From the NCBI RefSeq assembly GCF_029714945.1, contig NZ_CP121634.1, forward strand, positions 2,377,001 to 2,441,000: a stretch of 64,000 nucleotides of DNA, in the 5' to 3' direction. Position numbers and translations under genes: made by a program. The DNA comes from Bradyrhizobium sp. CIAT3101 (GTDB lineage Bacteria; Pseudomonadota; Alphaproteobacteria; Rhizobiales; Xanthobacteraceae). Under the pieces are notes generated by a model that ran no database searches, was not told the DNA's origin, and was given only the letters and a program-made list of their open reading frames with translations. Positions 1-9,364 of this stretch are shown piece after piece; position 1 is the first letter of the stretch; each line of letters begins with the position of its first letter.

Positions 1-404
1 TGATCGCACCGGCGATGGTGCTGGGGCTGGTCGAGACCGCGATGTGGAGCCGCTTCATGCGTTCCTCCATGCTTGAAGTGATCAACCAGGATTACATCCG
101 CACCGCGCGAGCCAAGGGCATGCCGGAATGGCGGATTCTCACGGTGCACGCGTTGCGCAATGCGTTGCTGCCGATGATCACGGTGGGCGGGTTGCAGTTT
201 CCGACGCTGCTCGGCGGCGCGCTGGTGGCCGAGACGGTGTTCACCTGGCCCGGCATGGGGCGGCTGTTCCTGGATTCCATCGGCTATCGCGACTATCCCG
301 TGGTGATGGGCATCCTGATGTTCTCTGCGGTCATGGTGCTGATCGGCTCGCTGGTTGCCGACATCCTCTATGCCGTCGTCGATCCGCGCATTCGGGTGGG
401 CTGA
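1..404 (+). CDS. Dipeptide/oligopeptide ABC transporter permease, C-terminal part
   Basis: This is the end of an inner-membrane permease of the DppB/OppB family; the start lies before the window and the reading frame enters at base 3. The visible part carries the family's cytoplasmic coupling loop: the stretch DYIRTARAKGMPEWRI followed by HALRNALLPMI is the EAA-type motif that contacts the ATPase. Two hydrophobic segments follow, and the protein ends in the usual DPRIRVG. The second permease starts four bases after the stop, so the two are translationally linked. Substrate cannot be told from the permease; the operon suggests small peptides or opine-like compounds. Confidence 0.93.
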   Translation, partial: IAPAMVLGLVETAMWSRFMRSSMLEVINQDYIRTARAKGMPEWRILTVHALRNALLPMITVGGLQFPTLLGGALVAETVFTWPGMGRLFLDSIGYRDYPVVMGILMFSAVMVLIGSLVADILYAVVDPRIRVG

Positions 405-408
405 AGCG

Positions 409-1284
409 ATGGCGACCGCAGTCTTGTCCACCGCTCAATCCGGCCCCGGTCAGGGCGCCTGGCAACGCTTCTGCCGCCACCGGCTCGCGCTCGCGGGCGC
501 GATCGTCATTCTCGTTCTGGTGCTCGGCTCGGCGTTCGGTCCTTATCTGCTGCCGTTCGACGACACCTATATCGATATCATGAAACGGTTTGCCCCGCCG
601 CTCTCGGGGACGCACATCCTCGGGACCGACGAACTCGGTCGCGATGTGCTGGCGCGGCTGATGATGGGCGCGCGCGTCTCGTTGTCGATCGGCTTCGTCG
701 CGATGGTGATTGCGATGGCCGTCGGCATCGTCGTCGGCGCCTTCGCCGGCTTCTATGGCGGCGTCGTGGGCGCGGTGCTGATGCGGCTGGTCGACGCCGT
801 GCTGTGCTTTCCCACCATCTTCCTGCTGCTGGCGTTGGCGGCGCTCACCGAGCCCGGTTTCGTCACGACCGCCGTGTTGATCGCAGCGACGTCATGGATG
901 TTGGTGGCGCGCGTCGTCGAGGCCCAGGTGCGCTCGTTGCGGGAGCGCGAGTTTGCGGTGGCCGCGCTCGCGTTCGGCTCGTCGAACCTTCGGATCATGT
1001 TCCGCGAGCTCGTGCCCAACGCGGTTGCGCCGATCCTGGTGGCGGCAACTCTCAATGTCGCCCAGGCGATCCTGCTGGAATCCTATCTCAGCTATCTCGG
1101 CTACGGCATCCAGCCGCCGGCCGCGAGCCTGGGCAACATGCTCAACAATGCGCAGATCTATCTCACCAGCGCGCCGTGGCTCGCGATCGCGCCGGGCGTC
1201 GCCATCACGCTCGCCGTGACGAGCTTCAACTTCCTCGGTGACGGCCTGCGCGACGCGCTCGATCCGCGAATGAACATCTCATGA
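409..1284 (+). CDS. Dipeptide/oligopeptide ABC transporter permease (DppC type)
   Basis: The partner permease of the importer, 291 residues if it starts at the ATG at 409 directly after the preceding stop; an upstream in-frame ATG at 355 would overlap the previous gene and is less likely. It has the N-terminal hydrophobic segment typical of DppC/OppC (about residues 25-45), the GTDELGRDVLARLMMGAR signature of the family near residue 65, and the coupling loop around VRSLREREFAVAALAFG. It ends in DALDPRMN, the standard DppC ending. It should form a heterodimeric membrane channel with the first permease, powered by the fused ATPase at 3597-5465. Confidence 0.93.
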   Translation: MATAVLSTAQSGPGQGAWQRFCRHRLALAGAIVILVLVLGSAFGPYLLPFDDTYIDIMKRFAPPLSGTHILGTDELGRDVLARLMMGARVSLSIGFVAMVIAMAVGIVVGAFAGFYGGVVGAVLMRLVDAVLCFPTIFLLLALAALTEPGFVTTAVLIAATSWMLVARVVEAQVRSLREREFAVAALAFGSSNLRIMFRELVPNAVAPILVAATLNVAQAILLESYLSYLGYGIQPPAASLGNMLNNAQIYLTSAPWLAIAPGVAITLAVTSFNFLGDGLRDALDPRMNIS

Positions 1285-1324
1285 CGAGCAAGCTCTCGAC
1301 CGAACTGATCTCCAGGAGTGCATC

Positions 1325-2653
1325 ATGTCCCCGCCGCTCAACCGTATAAACAGCGACGAACGCCTGCCGGCGCAGGCGGACGTCGTCGTCATCGGCGGCG
1401 GCGTCATCGGCGTCTCGGCGGCCTATCATTTGGCGAAGAAGGGTCTCTCCGTCGCGCTGGTCGAGAAAGGTCACGTCGGCGGCGAGCAGTCGAGCCGCAA
1501 TTGGGGCTGGTGCCGTCAGCAGGGCCGGGCGCGTGAGGAAATTCCGCTGGCGCGCGAGGCGCTACGTCTGTGGGAGGATATGCAGAACGACGCCGGCGTC
1601 GATGCCGGTTTCCGCCGCACCGGCGTGCTGTTCCTGACGAAGAGCGAGGACGAGCTCGCGAGCTGGGAGCGCTGGGCGGCGGTCGCGCGCGAAATGCAGG
1701 TGCATTCGACCGTGCTGACCCCGGCCGAGGTCGCCGAACGCATGCCGGGCAATACCGACAAATGGGTCGGCGGGCTGCACACGCCGAGCGACGGCCGCGC
1801 CGAACCGTCGATGGCCGTGCCTGCGTTGGCGACGGCCGCGCGAAAGCACGGCGTCACGATTCATCAGGGCTGCGCCGCGCGCGGGCTGGAGACACAAGGA
1901 GGACGCGTCAGCGCCGTCGTCACCGAGAAGGGCACCATTCGCACGCAGGCGGTGCTACTGTCGGGTGGTGCGTGGTCGTCGCTGTTCTGCCGGCGTCACG
2001 GCATCGAGTTGCCGATCGGTCTCGTCAACGCCACCGCATGCCGCACCACGCCGGCACCTGAGATCACCTCCGGTGCGCTCGGCACCGATCTCTACTGCAT
2101 CCGCCGCCGTCTCGATGGCGGCTTCACACTGGCGCTGCGCAACCGCGGCACGGTGGAGTTGTCGCCCGACCTGTTCCGCTACGCGCGCACCTTCTGGCCG
2201 ACCTATCAGCATCGCAAGGGCGGGCTCAAACTGTCGTTCGGCAAGTCGTTCTTCGACCAGATCATGCGCGGCACCAGCTGGAGCTTTGACAAGCCGTCGC
2301 CGTTCGAGACTGAGCGCGTGCGCGATCCCGAGCCTGATATGTCACTGGTCACTGCGGCGCTGGCCTCGCTGATCAAGGCAAACCCGGAGCTCAAGGACAT
2401 CGAGATCGCGGAGGCCTGGGGCGGGACCATCGACTGTACGCCGGACACGATTCCCGTGATCTCGCCGGTCGACGCGCTGCCCGGCTTCTTCCTCGCGACC
2501 GGCTTCTCCGGTCATGGTTTCGGCATCGGTCCTGCGGCCGGCAAGCTCGCCGCCGATATCGTGACCGGCGCGACCCCGCTGGTCGATCCTGCAGCCTACA
2601 GCCACAAGCGCATGATCGACGGCCGGCGGCTCGCGCCGGTCAGCCCATTCTGA
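1325..2653 (+). CDS. FAD-dependent oxidoreductase, D-amino-acid oxidase (DAO) family
   Basis: A 442-residue flavoprotein. The dinucleotide fold is obvious at residues 19-45 (VVVIGGGVIGVSAAYHLA, then the acidic end of beta2 in VALVEKG), and the C-terminal FAD-binding segment contains GFFLATGFSGHGFGIGPAAG. A ribosome site (ccaggag) sits eight bases before the ATG. Relatives oxidise the C-N bond of amino acids, opines or N-methylated amino acids to a keto acid. It lies between the permeases and the ATPase of a peptide/opine importer, so it probably acts on the imported compound. The exact substrate is not readable; a heterotetrameric opine oxidase is less likely because no small cysteine-rich partner is present. 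Confidence 0.88.
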   Translation: MSPPLNRINSDERLPAQADVVVIGGGVIGVSAAYHLAKKGLSVALVEKGHVGGEQSSRNWGWCRQQGRAREEIPLAREALRLWEDMQNDAGVDAGFRRTGVLFLTKSEDELASWERWAAVAREMQVHSTVLTPAEVAERMPGNTDKWVGGLHTPSDGRAEPSMAVPALATAARKHGVTIHQGCAARGLETQGGRVSAVVTEKGTIRTQAVLLSGGAWSSLFCRRHGIELPIGLVNATACRTTPAPEITSGALGTDLYCIRRRLDGGFTLALRNRGTVELSPDLFRYARTFWPTYQHRKGGLKLSFGKSFFDQIMRGTSWSFDKPSPFETERVRDPEPDMSLVTAALASLIKANPELKDIEIAEAWGGTIDCTPDTIPVISPVDALPGFFLATGFSGHGFGIGPAAGKLAADIVTGATPLVDPAAYSHKRMIDGRRLAPVSPF

Positions 2654-2660
2654 GGGCGGC

Positions 2661-3587
2661 ATGACGGTTCTCTACAAGGCCAACATGGCGCGCGGCGCGG
2701 AGTGGGCCCGCTTCTTCGCCGAGCGCGCGCCGGACGTGCCGTTCCGGGTCTGGCCGGATATCGGCGATCCCCAGGCGGTGCGTTATCTGGTGGCTTGGCA
2801 GCCGCCCGACGATATTGCGGCGACGTTCCCCAATCTCGAGCTGGTGTTCTCGGTCGGCGCCGGCGTCGATCAGTTCGACATCACGAAACTACCTCCGCAT
2901 GTCCCGCTGGTCCGCATGATGGAACCCGGTATCACCGAGCGCATGGTCGAATATGCCTGCATGTCGGTGCTCGCGCTGCATCGCGATCTCGTGCAGTTCA
3001 TCGGCCAGCAGCGCGATCAAGTCTGGCGCGAGCTCTCCGTGACGCACACGAGCGAACGGCGTGTCGGTGTGATGGGGCTCGGTCTGCTTGGCCAGGCCGT
3101 GCTCGACCGGCTCAAATCGTTCGACTTTCCGTTGCTCGGCTGGAACCGTTCGCCACGCAGCATCGCGGGCGTCACCTGTTATGCGGGTGCGGAGGCCCTG
3201 CCGGATTTCCTGGGGCAGGCCGACATCCTCGTCTGCCTGCTGCCGCTGACATCGGAGACGCGCGGCATTCTGAACGCAAATCTGTTCGCGCGTCTGCCGC
3301 GCGGCGCGCGGCTGCTCAATGTCGGGCGGGGCGGCCATCTGGTCGAGGCCGACCTCGTCGCGGCGCTGGACGGCGGCGTGCTGTCGGCCGCCGTGCTCGA
3401 CGTCGCCGAGCCCGAGCCGCTGCCCGCGGGCCATCCGTTCTGGAGTCATCCGCGTATTCTTCTCACGCCGCATATCGCCAGCACGACGAAGCCGGAAACC
3501 GCGGTCGACTACGTGCTCGACACCATCGCACGCCACCGCCGCGGCGAGCCCCTGCCGGGGCGTATCGACCGCGATCGCGGCTACTAG
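2661..3587 (+). CDS. D-2-hydroxyacid dehydrogenase, GhrA-like
   Basis: A 308-residue NAD(P)-dependent 2-hydroxyacid dehydrogenase close to glyoxylate/hydroxypyruvate reductase A. The nucleotide-binding turn is VGVMGLGLLGQAVLDRL (about residue 135), the catalytic Arg is in LLNVGRGGHLVEADL, the Glu in VLDVAEPEPLP, and the His in LLTPHIAS. The family reduces 2-keto acids to hydroxyacids. It starts eight bases after the oxidase stop, so it would naturally reduce the keto acid that the oxidase makes. This pairing is inferred from the operon; both enzymes match their families along their full length. Confidence 0.88.
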   Translation: MTVLYKANMARGAEWARFFAERAPDVPFRVWPDIGDPQAVRYLVAWQPPDDIAATFPNLELVFSVGAGVDQFDITKLPPHVPLVRMMEPGITERMVEYACMSVLALHRDLVQFIGQQRDQVWRELSVTHTSERRVGVMGLGLLGQAVLDRLKSFDFPLLGWNRSPRSIAGVTCYAGAEALPDFLGQADILVCLLPLTSETRGILNANLFARLPRGARLLNVGRGGHLVEADLVAALDGGVLSAAVLDVAEPEPLPAGHPFWSHPRILLTPHIASTTKPETAVDYVLDTIARHRRGEPLPGRIDRDRGY

Positions 3588-3596
3588 GATACTTGC

Positions 3597-5465
3597 ATGA
3601 GCATCGGCGCGAGCAGACCCGATCAGATCGTTGCCGGCGCGCTGGCGCCCGTGCTGTCGGTCTCGGGCCTGACTACGTCCTTCCTGCGCGAGCAGCAATG
3701 GATCCCGGTCGTTCGCAACGTCTCCTTCGATATCGCGCCACGCGAGACCGTCGCGATCGTCGGTGAGTCCGGTTCGGGCAAGAGCGTCACCGCGCTCTCG
3801 ATCATGCGGCTCATTCCAAAAGAGAGCGGCCGCATCGAAGGTCGCATCAATTTGGCCGGCCGCGATCTGCTGACGCTGCCCGAAGCTGATATGAAGAACA
3901 TCCGCGGCGACGATGTCGCGATGATCTTCCAGGAGCCGATGACCAGTCTCAATCCGGTGCTCACCATCGGATTCCAGATCGCGGAAGCGCTGATCCAGCA
4001 TCGCGGCCTGTCGCGTGCCTCGGCGGAAACCGAGACCATCCGTCTGCTCGATCGTGTCCGTATCCCCGCTGCAAAATCGCGCTTCCACGAGCATCCGCAT
4101 GGTTTCTCCGGCGGTATGCGCCAGCGCGTGATGATCGCGATGGCGCTGGCCTGCAAGCCGAAACTCCTGATAGCGGACGAGCCGACCACGGCGCTCGACG
4201 TCACCATCCAGGCGCAGATCCTGGAATTGCTGAAGGCGCTTCAGCAGGAGGAGGGGATGTCGATCCTCTTCATTACCCACGATATGGGCGTGGTCGCCGA
4301 GATCGCGGATCGTACCGTGGTGATGTATGGCGGACAGGCTGTCGAGACCGACGCGACGTCGCGCATCTTCGCCGCACCCTCGCATCCCTATACGCGTGCA
4401 CTGCTCGCCGCCGTGCCGCGGCTCGGCTCGATGGACGGCCGGACGCGGCCGATGCGCTTTCCCATCGTCGACAAGGTCACGGGCACCTCGGACGAACCGG
4501 CGGAGACGCCCGATACGGTGTCGAGCGCGGAGCGCCCGCTGCTCGAGGTATCAAACCTCACCACGCGCTTTCCGATCCGCGCGGGTCTGTTCGGCAAGGT
4601 CTCCGGCCGCGTTCATGCCGTCGAGAACATCTCGTTCACCTTGCGCGCCGGCGAGACGCTGGCGCTGGTCGGTGAATCCGGCTGCGGCAAGTCGACGACG
4701 GGGCGCTCGATCCTCAAGCTGACCGAGCCGGATGCCGGCACCGTCCTGATCGACGGCCAGGACGTGCTCGCCATGAGCGGTCGCAGCTTGCGCGATTTCC
4801 GCAAGCACATGCAGATCGTGTTTCAGGATCCGTTCGCGAGCCTCAATCCACGGATGTCGGCGGGAACGGCGATCGCGGCGCCACTGCTGGCCAACGGCCT
4901 CGCCTCGGCGTCGCAGGCGCGCGACAAGGTCGCCGACCTGCTCGTGCGCGTCGGCCTCACCGCCGACATGGCCGCACGCTTCCCGCATGAATTCTCCGGC
5001 GGGCAGCGCCAGCGCATCTGTATCGCGCGTGCGCTCGCGCTCGGGCCGAAGCTGATCGTCGCGGACGAGGCGGTCTCCGCGCTCGATGTCTCGGTCAAGG
5101 CCCAGGTCGTCAATCTGATGCTCGACCTTCAGGCCAGCATGGGGCTCGCCTATCTCTTCATCTCCCACGATATCGCCGTGGTCGAGCGCATGAGCCACCG
5201 CATCGCGGTGATGTATCTCGGCGAGATCGTCGAGATAGGTCCGCGCGCTGCGGTGTTCGGCAACCCGCAGCATCCCTACACCAAGAAGCTGATGGCCGCC
5301 GTTCCCGTGCCCGACCCCGCACGCCGCGGCACGAAGCGCGACGTGGCCAACGACGAGATCAGAAGCCCGGTGCGTGCACCGGACTATCAACCGCCGATCC
5401 GGCAATATCGCGAGGTCTCGCCCGGCCATGTCGTGCAGGTCTGGGGCGAGGAGTGGTCGGCCTAA
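3597..5465 (+). CDS. Fused dipeptide ABC transporter ATP-binding protein (DppD-DppF type)
   Basis: A 622-residue protein with two complete ABC ATPase domains, joined by a linker near residues 285-310. The first has Walker A GESGSGKS, signature FSGGMRQR and Walker B LLIADEPTTALD; the second has GESGCGKS, FSGGQRQR and LIVADEAVSALD. Each domain ends with the oligopeptide-type extension (HPYTRALLAAVP and HPYTKKLMAAVP). In many bacteria DppD and DppF are separate; here one chain supplies both sites for the two permeases. No periplasmic binding protein gene is visible; it may lie upstream of the window. Confidence 0.95.
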   Translation: MSIGASRPDQIVAGALAPVLSVSGLTTSFLREQQWIPVVRNVSFDIAPRETVAIVGESGSGKSVTALSIMRLIPKESGRIEGRINLAGRDLLTLPEADMKNIRGDDVAMIFQEPMTSLNPVLTIGFQIAEALIQHRGLSRASAETETIRLLDRVRIPAAKSRFHEHPHGFSGGMRQRVMIAMALACKPKLLIADEPTTALDVTIQAQILELLKALQQEEGMSILFITHDMGVVAEIADRTVVMYGGQAVETDATSRIFAAPSHPYTRALLAAVPRLGSMDGRTRPMRFPIVDKVTGTSDEPAETPDTVSSAERPLLEVSNLTTRFPIRAGLFGKVSGRVHAVENISFTLRAGETLALVGESGCGKSTTGRSILKLTEPDAGTVLIDGQDVLAMSGRSLRDFRKHMQIVFQDPFASLNPRMSAGTAIAAPLLANGLASASQARDKVADLLVRVGLTADMAARFPHEFSGGQRQRICIARALALGPKLIVADEAVSALDVSVKAQVVNLMLDLQASMGLAYLFISHDIAVVERMSHRIAVMYLGEIVEIGPRAAVFGNPQHPYTKKLMAAVPVPDPARRGTKRDVANDEIRSPVRAPDYQPPIRQYREVSPGHVVQVWGEEWSA

Positions 5466-5516
5466 GGCGTCTCGCCGCAGAGTCTCCGATCATTGCGCAG
5501 ACGGAGAATGTTTCCG

Positions 5517-5533
5517 TTCAGAAATATTCGAGG
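5517..5533 (+). promoter_or_regulatory. Degenerate Irr-type (ICE) box upstream of the TonB receptor
   Basis: The sequence TTCAGAAATATTCGAGG matches 13 of 17 positions of the rhizobial iron-control palindrome TTTAGAAnnnTTCTAAA (counting the three spacer bases as free). It lies 82 bases before the receptor start, where a regulator could act. The match is imperfect, so Irr control here is a hypothesis, supported by the iron-uptake function of the operon. Confidence 0.4.
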
Positions 5534-5614
5534 CTTTCTAAGATAGATTCCAGAAGATCATCGCTTCAGCGTTCTTCCCACCACGAAGCCTGAGGACTAC
5601 CGCTTGTCGCGGAA

Positions 5615-7954
5615 GTGGAATGGGGCGTTGTCGTGGTGGGAATTTCGACTGGTGGAGCGAAGGCTCCTGTCGTTGCGTTGTTGGGACTTGCGTTGACGGC
5701 TTATGCGACCGACAGCGTCGCGCAGACGCCTGCAGCGGGATCCGGAACAGCTCTGCCTCCCGTGACCGTCGATGCACCAAAGCCACGCGTTGTAACGCGC
5801 AGTCAGCCCACGCGAACCTCGCGCAGCGCCCGTTCAAATCGATCGAGAACCGCAACAGGGCAGAGCGGCGAAGCCGTTCATGTCGAGACAGCCGCGAGCC
5901 GAGGCACGTTCCGCCAGGGCAATGGCCCGATCGAGGGCTATGTCCCGCACCGGACCTTGGCCGGAACCAAGACCAACACGCCGATCCTCGAGGTGCCGCA
6001 GTCGATCTCCGTGATCGGCATAGCCCAGATCCGCGATCAGGGCGCTCGGTCAGTGGCGCAGGCTGTGGGCTACACGCCCGGCGTGGTCACCAACAGTCCC
6101 AATGACACGCGCTTTGAGTCGCTGCGCATCCGCGGTTTCCAGCCGGTGCTCTATCTCGACGGCATGCAGCTTCCCTACGGCGCCAGCATGTTCGGCCAGC
6201 CGAAGCTCGATCTCGCTCTGCTCGAACGGATCGAGGTGCTGCGGGGACCTTCGTCGCCGCTTTACGGGCAGGTCGCGCCGGGTGGCATGATCAACCTCGT
6301 CAGCCGCCTGCCGACGCCCACGCCACTGAATTCTGTCGAGGTCTTGGGCGACAGCTGGGGCAAGGCGCAGACCAATTTCGACATCGGTGGCGTCCATCAG
6401 AAGGGCGATCTGTACTGGCGCATCGCCGGTACGCTTCACGACGGCGGAACGCAGGTCGACTTCGTCAACGATTTTCGTGGTGCGATCGCGCCGTCCTTCA
6501 CCTGGCGGCCCGATCTCGACACCACCTTCACCTTCCTGAGCGGCTATCAGCGCGACATCACCGGTCTGGCGTTGCAGTTCTTCCCGGCCGTGGGCACGCT
6601 GCTGCCCAGTCCGAACGGACGCATTCCGATGACGAAATTCCTGGGCGAACCCGGCTTCGATCATTTCGATCGCGAGCAGGCGTGGGTCGGATACCAGTTC
6701 GAGCACTCGTTCAACGAGATCTGGACGGTGCGGCAGAATGTTCGGTACTTCAACCTCCAGACCAACACCTATGCGGTCGCCGGCGGCGGTGCTGCGGGCG
6801 TAAACCCTTATCCCAACGCCGGTGTGGGCGATTACGCCACGCTTGCGCGCGCTGCTTTCAAGTTTCCGGAGAGCGCCGACGCGTTCACCATGGACAATCA
6901 GGCCGAGGCCCGTTTCTCGACCGGCGCGTTCGCTCATACCGTGCTGATGGGGCTAGACTACCGTCACACGACCAGCGAGCTGAATATGGGTATCGGCTCG
7001 GCACCGTCGATCAACCTCAACAACACGGTCTATGGTGCGGCGATTGCGATGCCTGCCACCGCCACCAACACAGGTCAGCGGCAGGATCAGACTGGCCTCT
7101 ATGCACAGGACCAGATCGCGCTCGGCGGGTGGCGGCTGACGCTGAGTGGCCGCAACGACTGGGTCGGCACCAACACGCTGGACTTCATCAAGAACACAAA
7201 CCAGAGCCAGAACGATCATGCGTTCACTGGGCGCGCCGGGCTGAATTATGTGTTCGATTCCGGTGTGGCGCCATACATCGCTTACGCCACTTCATTCCAG
7301 CCGACTCTGGGGACAACCGCGAGCGGCGCGGCGTTGGTTCCGACCACGGCCAGGCAGGCCGAGATCGGCGTGAAGTATCAGCCGGTCGGAACCAATCTGC
7401 TCCTCACGGCGGCGCTGTTCGACATGACGCAGGAGAACGTCGTCACTCCGGATCTGAGCGTGACGGGCAAGAGCGTCCAGACCGGCGAGGCGCGGTCCCG
7501 GGGCGCTGAATTCGAGGCGACGGCCAGCCTCACCGAGGGGCTGAAGCTGAAGGCATCCTACGCCTACACTGACACCCTGACGACCAAGACCAATACGGCG
7601 AGCCAGCTCAACAAGCACCTCACGATCCAACCGATGAACCAGGCCGCGCTGTGGGCGGACTACACGTTCCAGCAGGGGCAGGTCGCAGGTTTCGGCTTCG
7701 GCGGCGGCGTGCGTTACATCGGCGATTCCTATGGCGATCTCGCCAACACGATCTCGATCCCGAGCTACACATTGGTCGATGCCGCGATCCATTATGATCT
7801 GTCCAATCTCGATCGCAGGCTTCGCGGCGTGCAGCTTGCGGTAAACGCCACAAATCTCTTCAACAAGTACTACGTCGCATCATGCACGAGCCTGAGTTCG
7901 TGCTTCATCGGCTCGGGACGAACGGTGATCGGCGGCGTTCGCTATACCTGGTGA
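5615..7954 (+). CDS. TonB-dependent siderophore receptor
   Basis: A 779-residue outer-membrane receptor starting at GTG 5615 just after a GGAA run (an in-frame GTG at 5633 is an alternative). Residues 15-38 form a signal sequence ending in SVAQ. The plug domain follows (EVPQSISVIGIAQIRDQGA, then the strong landmarks RIRGFQ, LDGMQLPYG and IEVLRGPSSPLYGQVAPGG), then a 22-strand type barrel that ends in an aromatic residue (GGVRYTW). This is the FhuA/ferrichrome-type architecture for iron-siderophore import. It is followed at once by a PepSY protein, a common partner that reduces or frees the iron. Siderophore identity is not readable. Confidence 0.95.
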   Translation: MEWGVVVVGISTGGAKAPVVALLGLALTAYATDSVAQTPAAGSGTALPPVTVDAPKPRVVTRSQPTRTSRSARSNRSRTATGQSGEAVHVETAASRGTFRQGNGPIEGYVPHRTLAGTKTNTPILEVPQSISVIGIAQIRDQGARSVAQAVGYTPGVVTNSPNDTRFESLRIRGFQPVLYLDGMQLPYGASMFGQPKLDLALLERIEVLRGPSSPLYGQVAPGGMINLVSRLPTPTPLNSVEVLGDSWGKAQTNFDIGGVHQKGDLYWRIAGTLHDGGTQVDFVNDFRGAIAPSFTWRPDLDTTFTFLSGYQRDITGLALQFFPAVGTLLPSPNGRIPMTKFLGEPGFDHFDREQAWVGYQFEHSFNEIWTVRQNVRYFNLQTNTYAVAGGGAAGVNPYPNAGVGDYATLARAAFKFPESADAFTMDNQAEARFSTGAFAHTVLMGLDYRHTTSELNMGIGSAPSINLNNTVYGAAIAMPATATNTGQRQDQTGLYAQDQIALGGWRLTLSGRNDWVGTNTLDFIKNTNQSQNDHAFTGRAGLNYVFDSGVAPYIAYATSFQPTLGTTASGAALVPTTARQAEIGVKYQPVGTNLLLTAALFDMTQENVVTPDLSVTGKSVQTGEARSRGAEFEATASLTEGLKLKASYAYTDTLTTKTNTASQLNKHLTIQPMNQAALWADYTFQQGQVAGFGFGGGVRYIGDSYGDLANTISIPSYTLVDAAIHYDLSNLDRRLRGVQLAVNATNLFNKYYVASCTSLSSCFIGSGRTVIGGVRYTW

Positions 7955-7973
7955 TGATGGAGAAGCGCTTCGC

Positions 7974-9122
7974 ATGACGCCTCGCTCGATCCGCATCTGG
8001 AAGGAAACGCACAAGTGGACGAGCCTCGTCTGCACGCTATTCCTGTTCATGTTGTGCCTGACAGGGCTGCCGCTGATCTTCCATGACGAGATCGACGCGG
8101 CCCTGGGAGCTGCGGTTGAGCCGGATGTCGTCGCCGAAGGGACACCGTTGCTGAGCTTCGACCGCGTCCTCGACATCGCACGCGCGGCGCGGCCGAATGA
8201 CGTAATCACCATCGTTGGCGCGGACGATGAGGATCCCATCTGGCATGTCTTCATGGCATCGACCATCACGACACCGAAGGCAGATGCCATCGTCAGTGTC
8301 GACGGCCACACCGGACGAATTCTCCACGTCGGAGCCGCCGTCCGCGGAGCTGTCACCAAGTTTCTTCTCGATTTGCATGCCGACCTGTTCCTTGAACAGC
8401 CAGGCATGCTGTTCCTGGGAGCGATGGGTTTCCTTTTTCTGGTTGCAACCGTCTCCGGCGTCGTCGTCTATGGCCCGTTCATGCGCCGCCTGGATTTCGG
8501 CACGATGAGGTCGCGCCGCCGCCTGTACTGGCTCGACGTGCACAATCTGTTCGGTATCGTCATTCTGGCGTGGACCATCGTCGTCGGCGTAACGGGCGTC
8601 ATTAACACGCTGTCGCAGCAGATCGCGCAGCATTGGCAGCGAACCGAACTCGTCGCGATGCTCGGCCCGTGGCGAAACGCGCCGGTGCCGCCGAAGCTTG
8701 CGTCGGCGCAGGTCGCGATCGACGCCGCACTCGCACATGCGCCAGGCATGAAGGTGCAGTCGGTCGCGATGCCGGGGTCGCCGTTTGCCGGCGGTCATCA
8801 CTACGGCGTTTATCTGCGCGGCAACGAGCCGTTGACCTCGCGGCTGCTCAAGCCGGTGCTGATCAATGCCGATGACGGCTCTTTTGGCGAAACGCGGGAT
8901 ATGCCGCTTTACGTCAAGGCGCTGTTCGTTTCGCGCCCGCTGCACTTCGGGGACTATGGCGGCATGCCGCTGAAGATCATCTGGGCCCTGCTGGATCTCG
9001 TGACTCTCGTTGTGCTCGGCAGCGGTCTCTATCTTTGGGCGGCGCGGCTGCGCAAGGTGCCAAGGCGATCGACCGCGGCGGCCGCAAAGCAATTGGCGGT
9101 GGGCGCGGAGGCGTCGCGATGA
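7974..9122 (+). CDS. PepSY-associated membrane protein (PiuB-like)
   Basis: A 382-residue inner-membrane protein of the PepSY-TM family, often next to siderophore receptors and thought to help release iron from the siderophore in the periplasm. It has a first membrane helix near residues 16-35, a periplasmic PepSY part containing VSVDGHTGRILHVG, a helix near 140-165, the conserved RRRLYWLDVHNLFGIVI, and a last helix near 335-355. The start follows the receptor stop by 19 bases. The family role in iron reduction is inferred from studies of related proteins, not visible here. Confidence 0.9.
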   Translation: MTPRSIRIWKETHKWTSLVCTLFLFMLCLTGLPLIFHDEIDAALGAAVEPDVVAEGTPLLSFDRVLDIARAARPNDVITIVGADDEDPIWHVFMASTITTPKADAIVSVDGHTGRILHVGAAVRGAVTKFLLDLHADLFLEQPGMLFLGAMGFLFLVATVSGVVVYGPFMRRLDFGTMRSRRRLYWLDVHNLFGIVILAWTIVVGVTGVINTLSQQIAQHWQRTELVAMLGPWRNAPVPPKLASAQVAIDAALAHAPGMKVQSVAMPGSPFAGGHHYGVYLRGNEPLTSRLLKPVLINADDGSFGETRDMPLYVKALFVSRPLHFGDYGGMPLKIIWALLDLVTLVVLGSGLYLWAARLRKVPRRSTAAAAKQLAVGAEASR

Positions 9123-9364
9123 CCGGCGCCAGGCGTTCTCTGCTCCGGACATTCCTGGCGCCAGTCGTGATCGCCTGCGTTGTGGCTTTTGGATTGATTT
9201 CGGCGCTGCTCGGGGACGGCGTCTGGGATCAGGCGTCCTGGGTCGCGCTCGCGATTCCGCTCGTGGTCCTTGTCTTCTACGTGAGCAGCCGTATAGCTCG
9301 CCGACCGCGAACGCGCCGGGCGCCTCACGCATTCATCTGCACGAGCCAGAGTGAGAGCGAATAG
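9119..9364 (+). CDS. Small membrane protein of the siderophore-receptor operon
   Basis: An 81-residue protein whose ATG at 9119 overlaps the previous stop (ATGA), so it is translationally coupled to the PepSY gene. Two hydrophobic helices (about residues 15-33 and 42-60) are joined by a short loop, followed by an Arg-rich tail (SSRIARRPRTRRA). I do not recognise a named family. Such small proteins often close TonB-PepSY operons and may be accessory subunits; that is inference from position. Confidence 0.7.
   Translation: MTGARRSLLRTFLAPVVIACVVAFGLISALLGDGVWDQASWVALAIPLVVLVFYVSSRIARRPRTRRAPHAFICTSQSESE

Noticed and set aside
2889..4385. Long open frame on the minus strand
   Set aside because: It is antisense to the dehydrogenase and ATPase genes, with Arg/His/Asp-rich composition typical of shadow frames in high-GC DNA.
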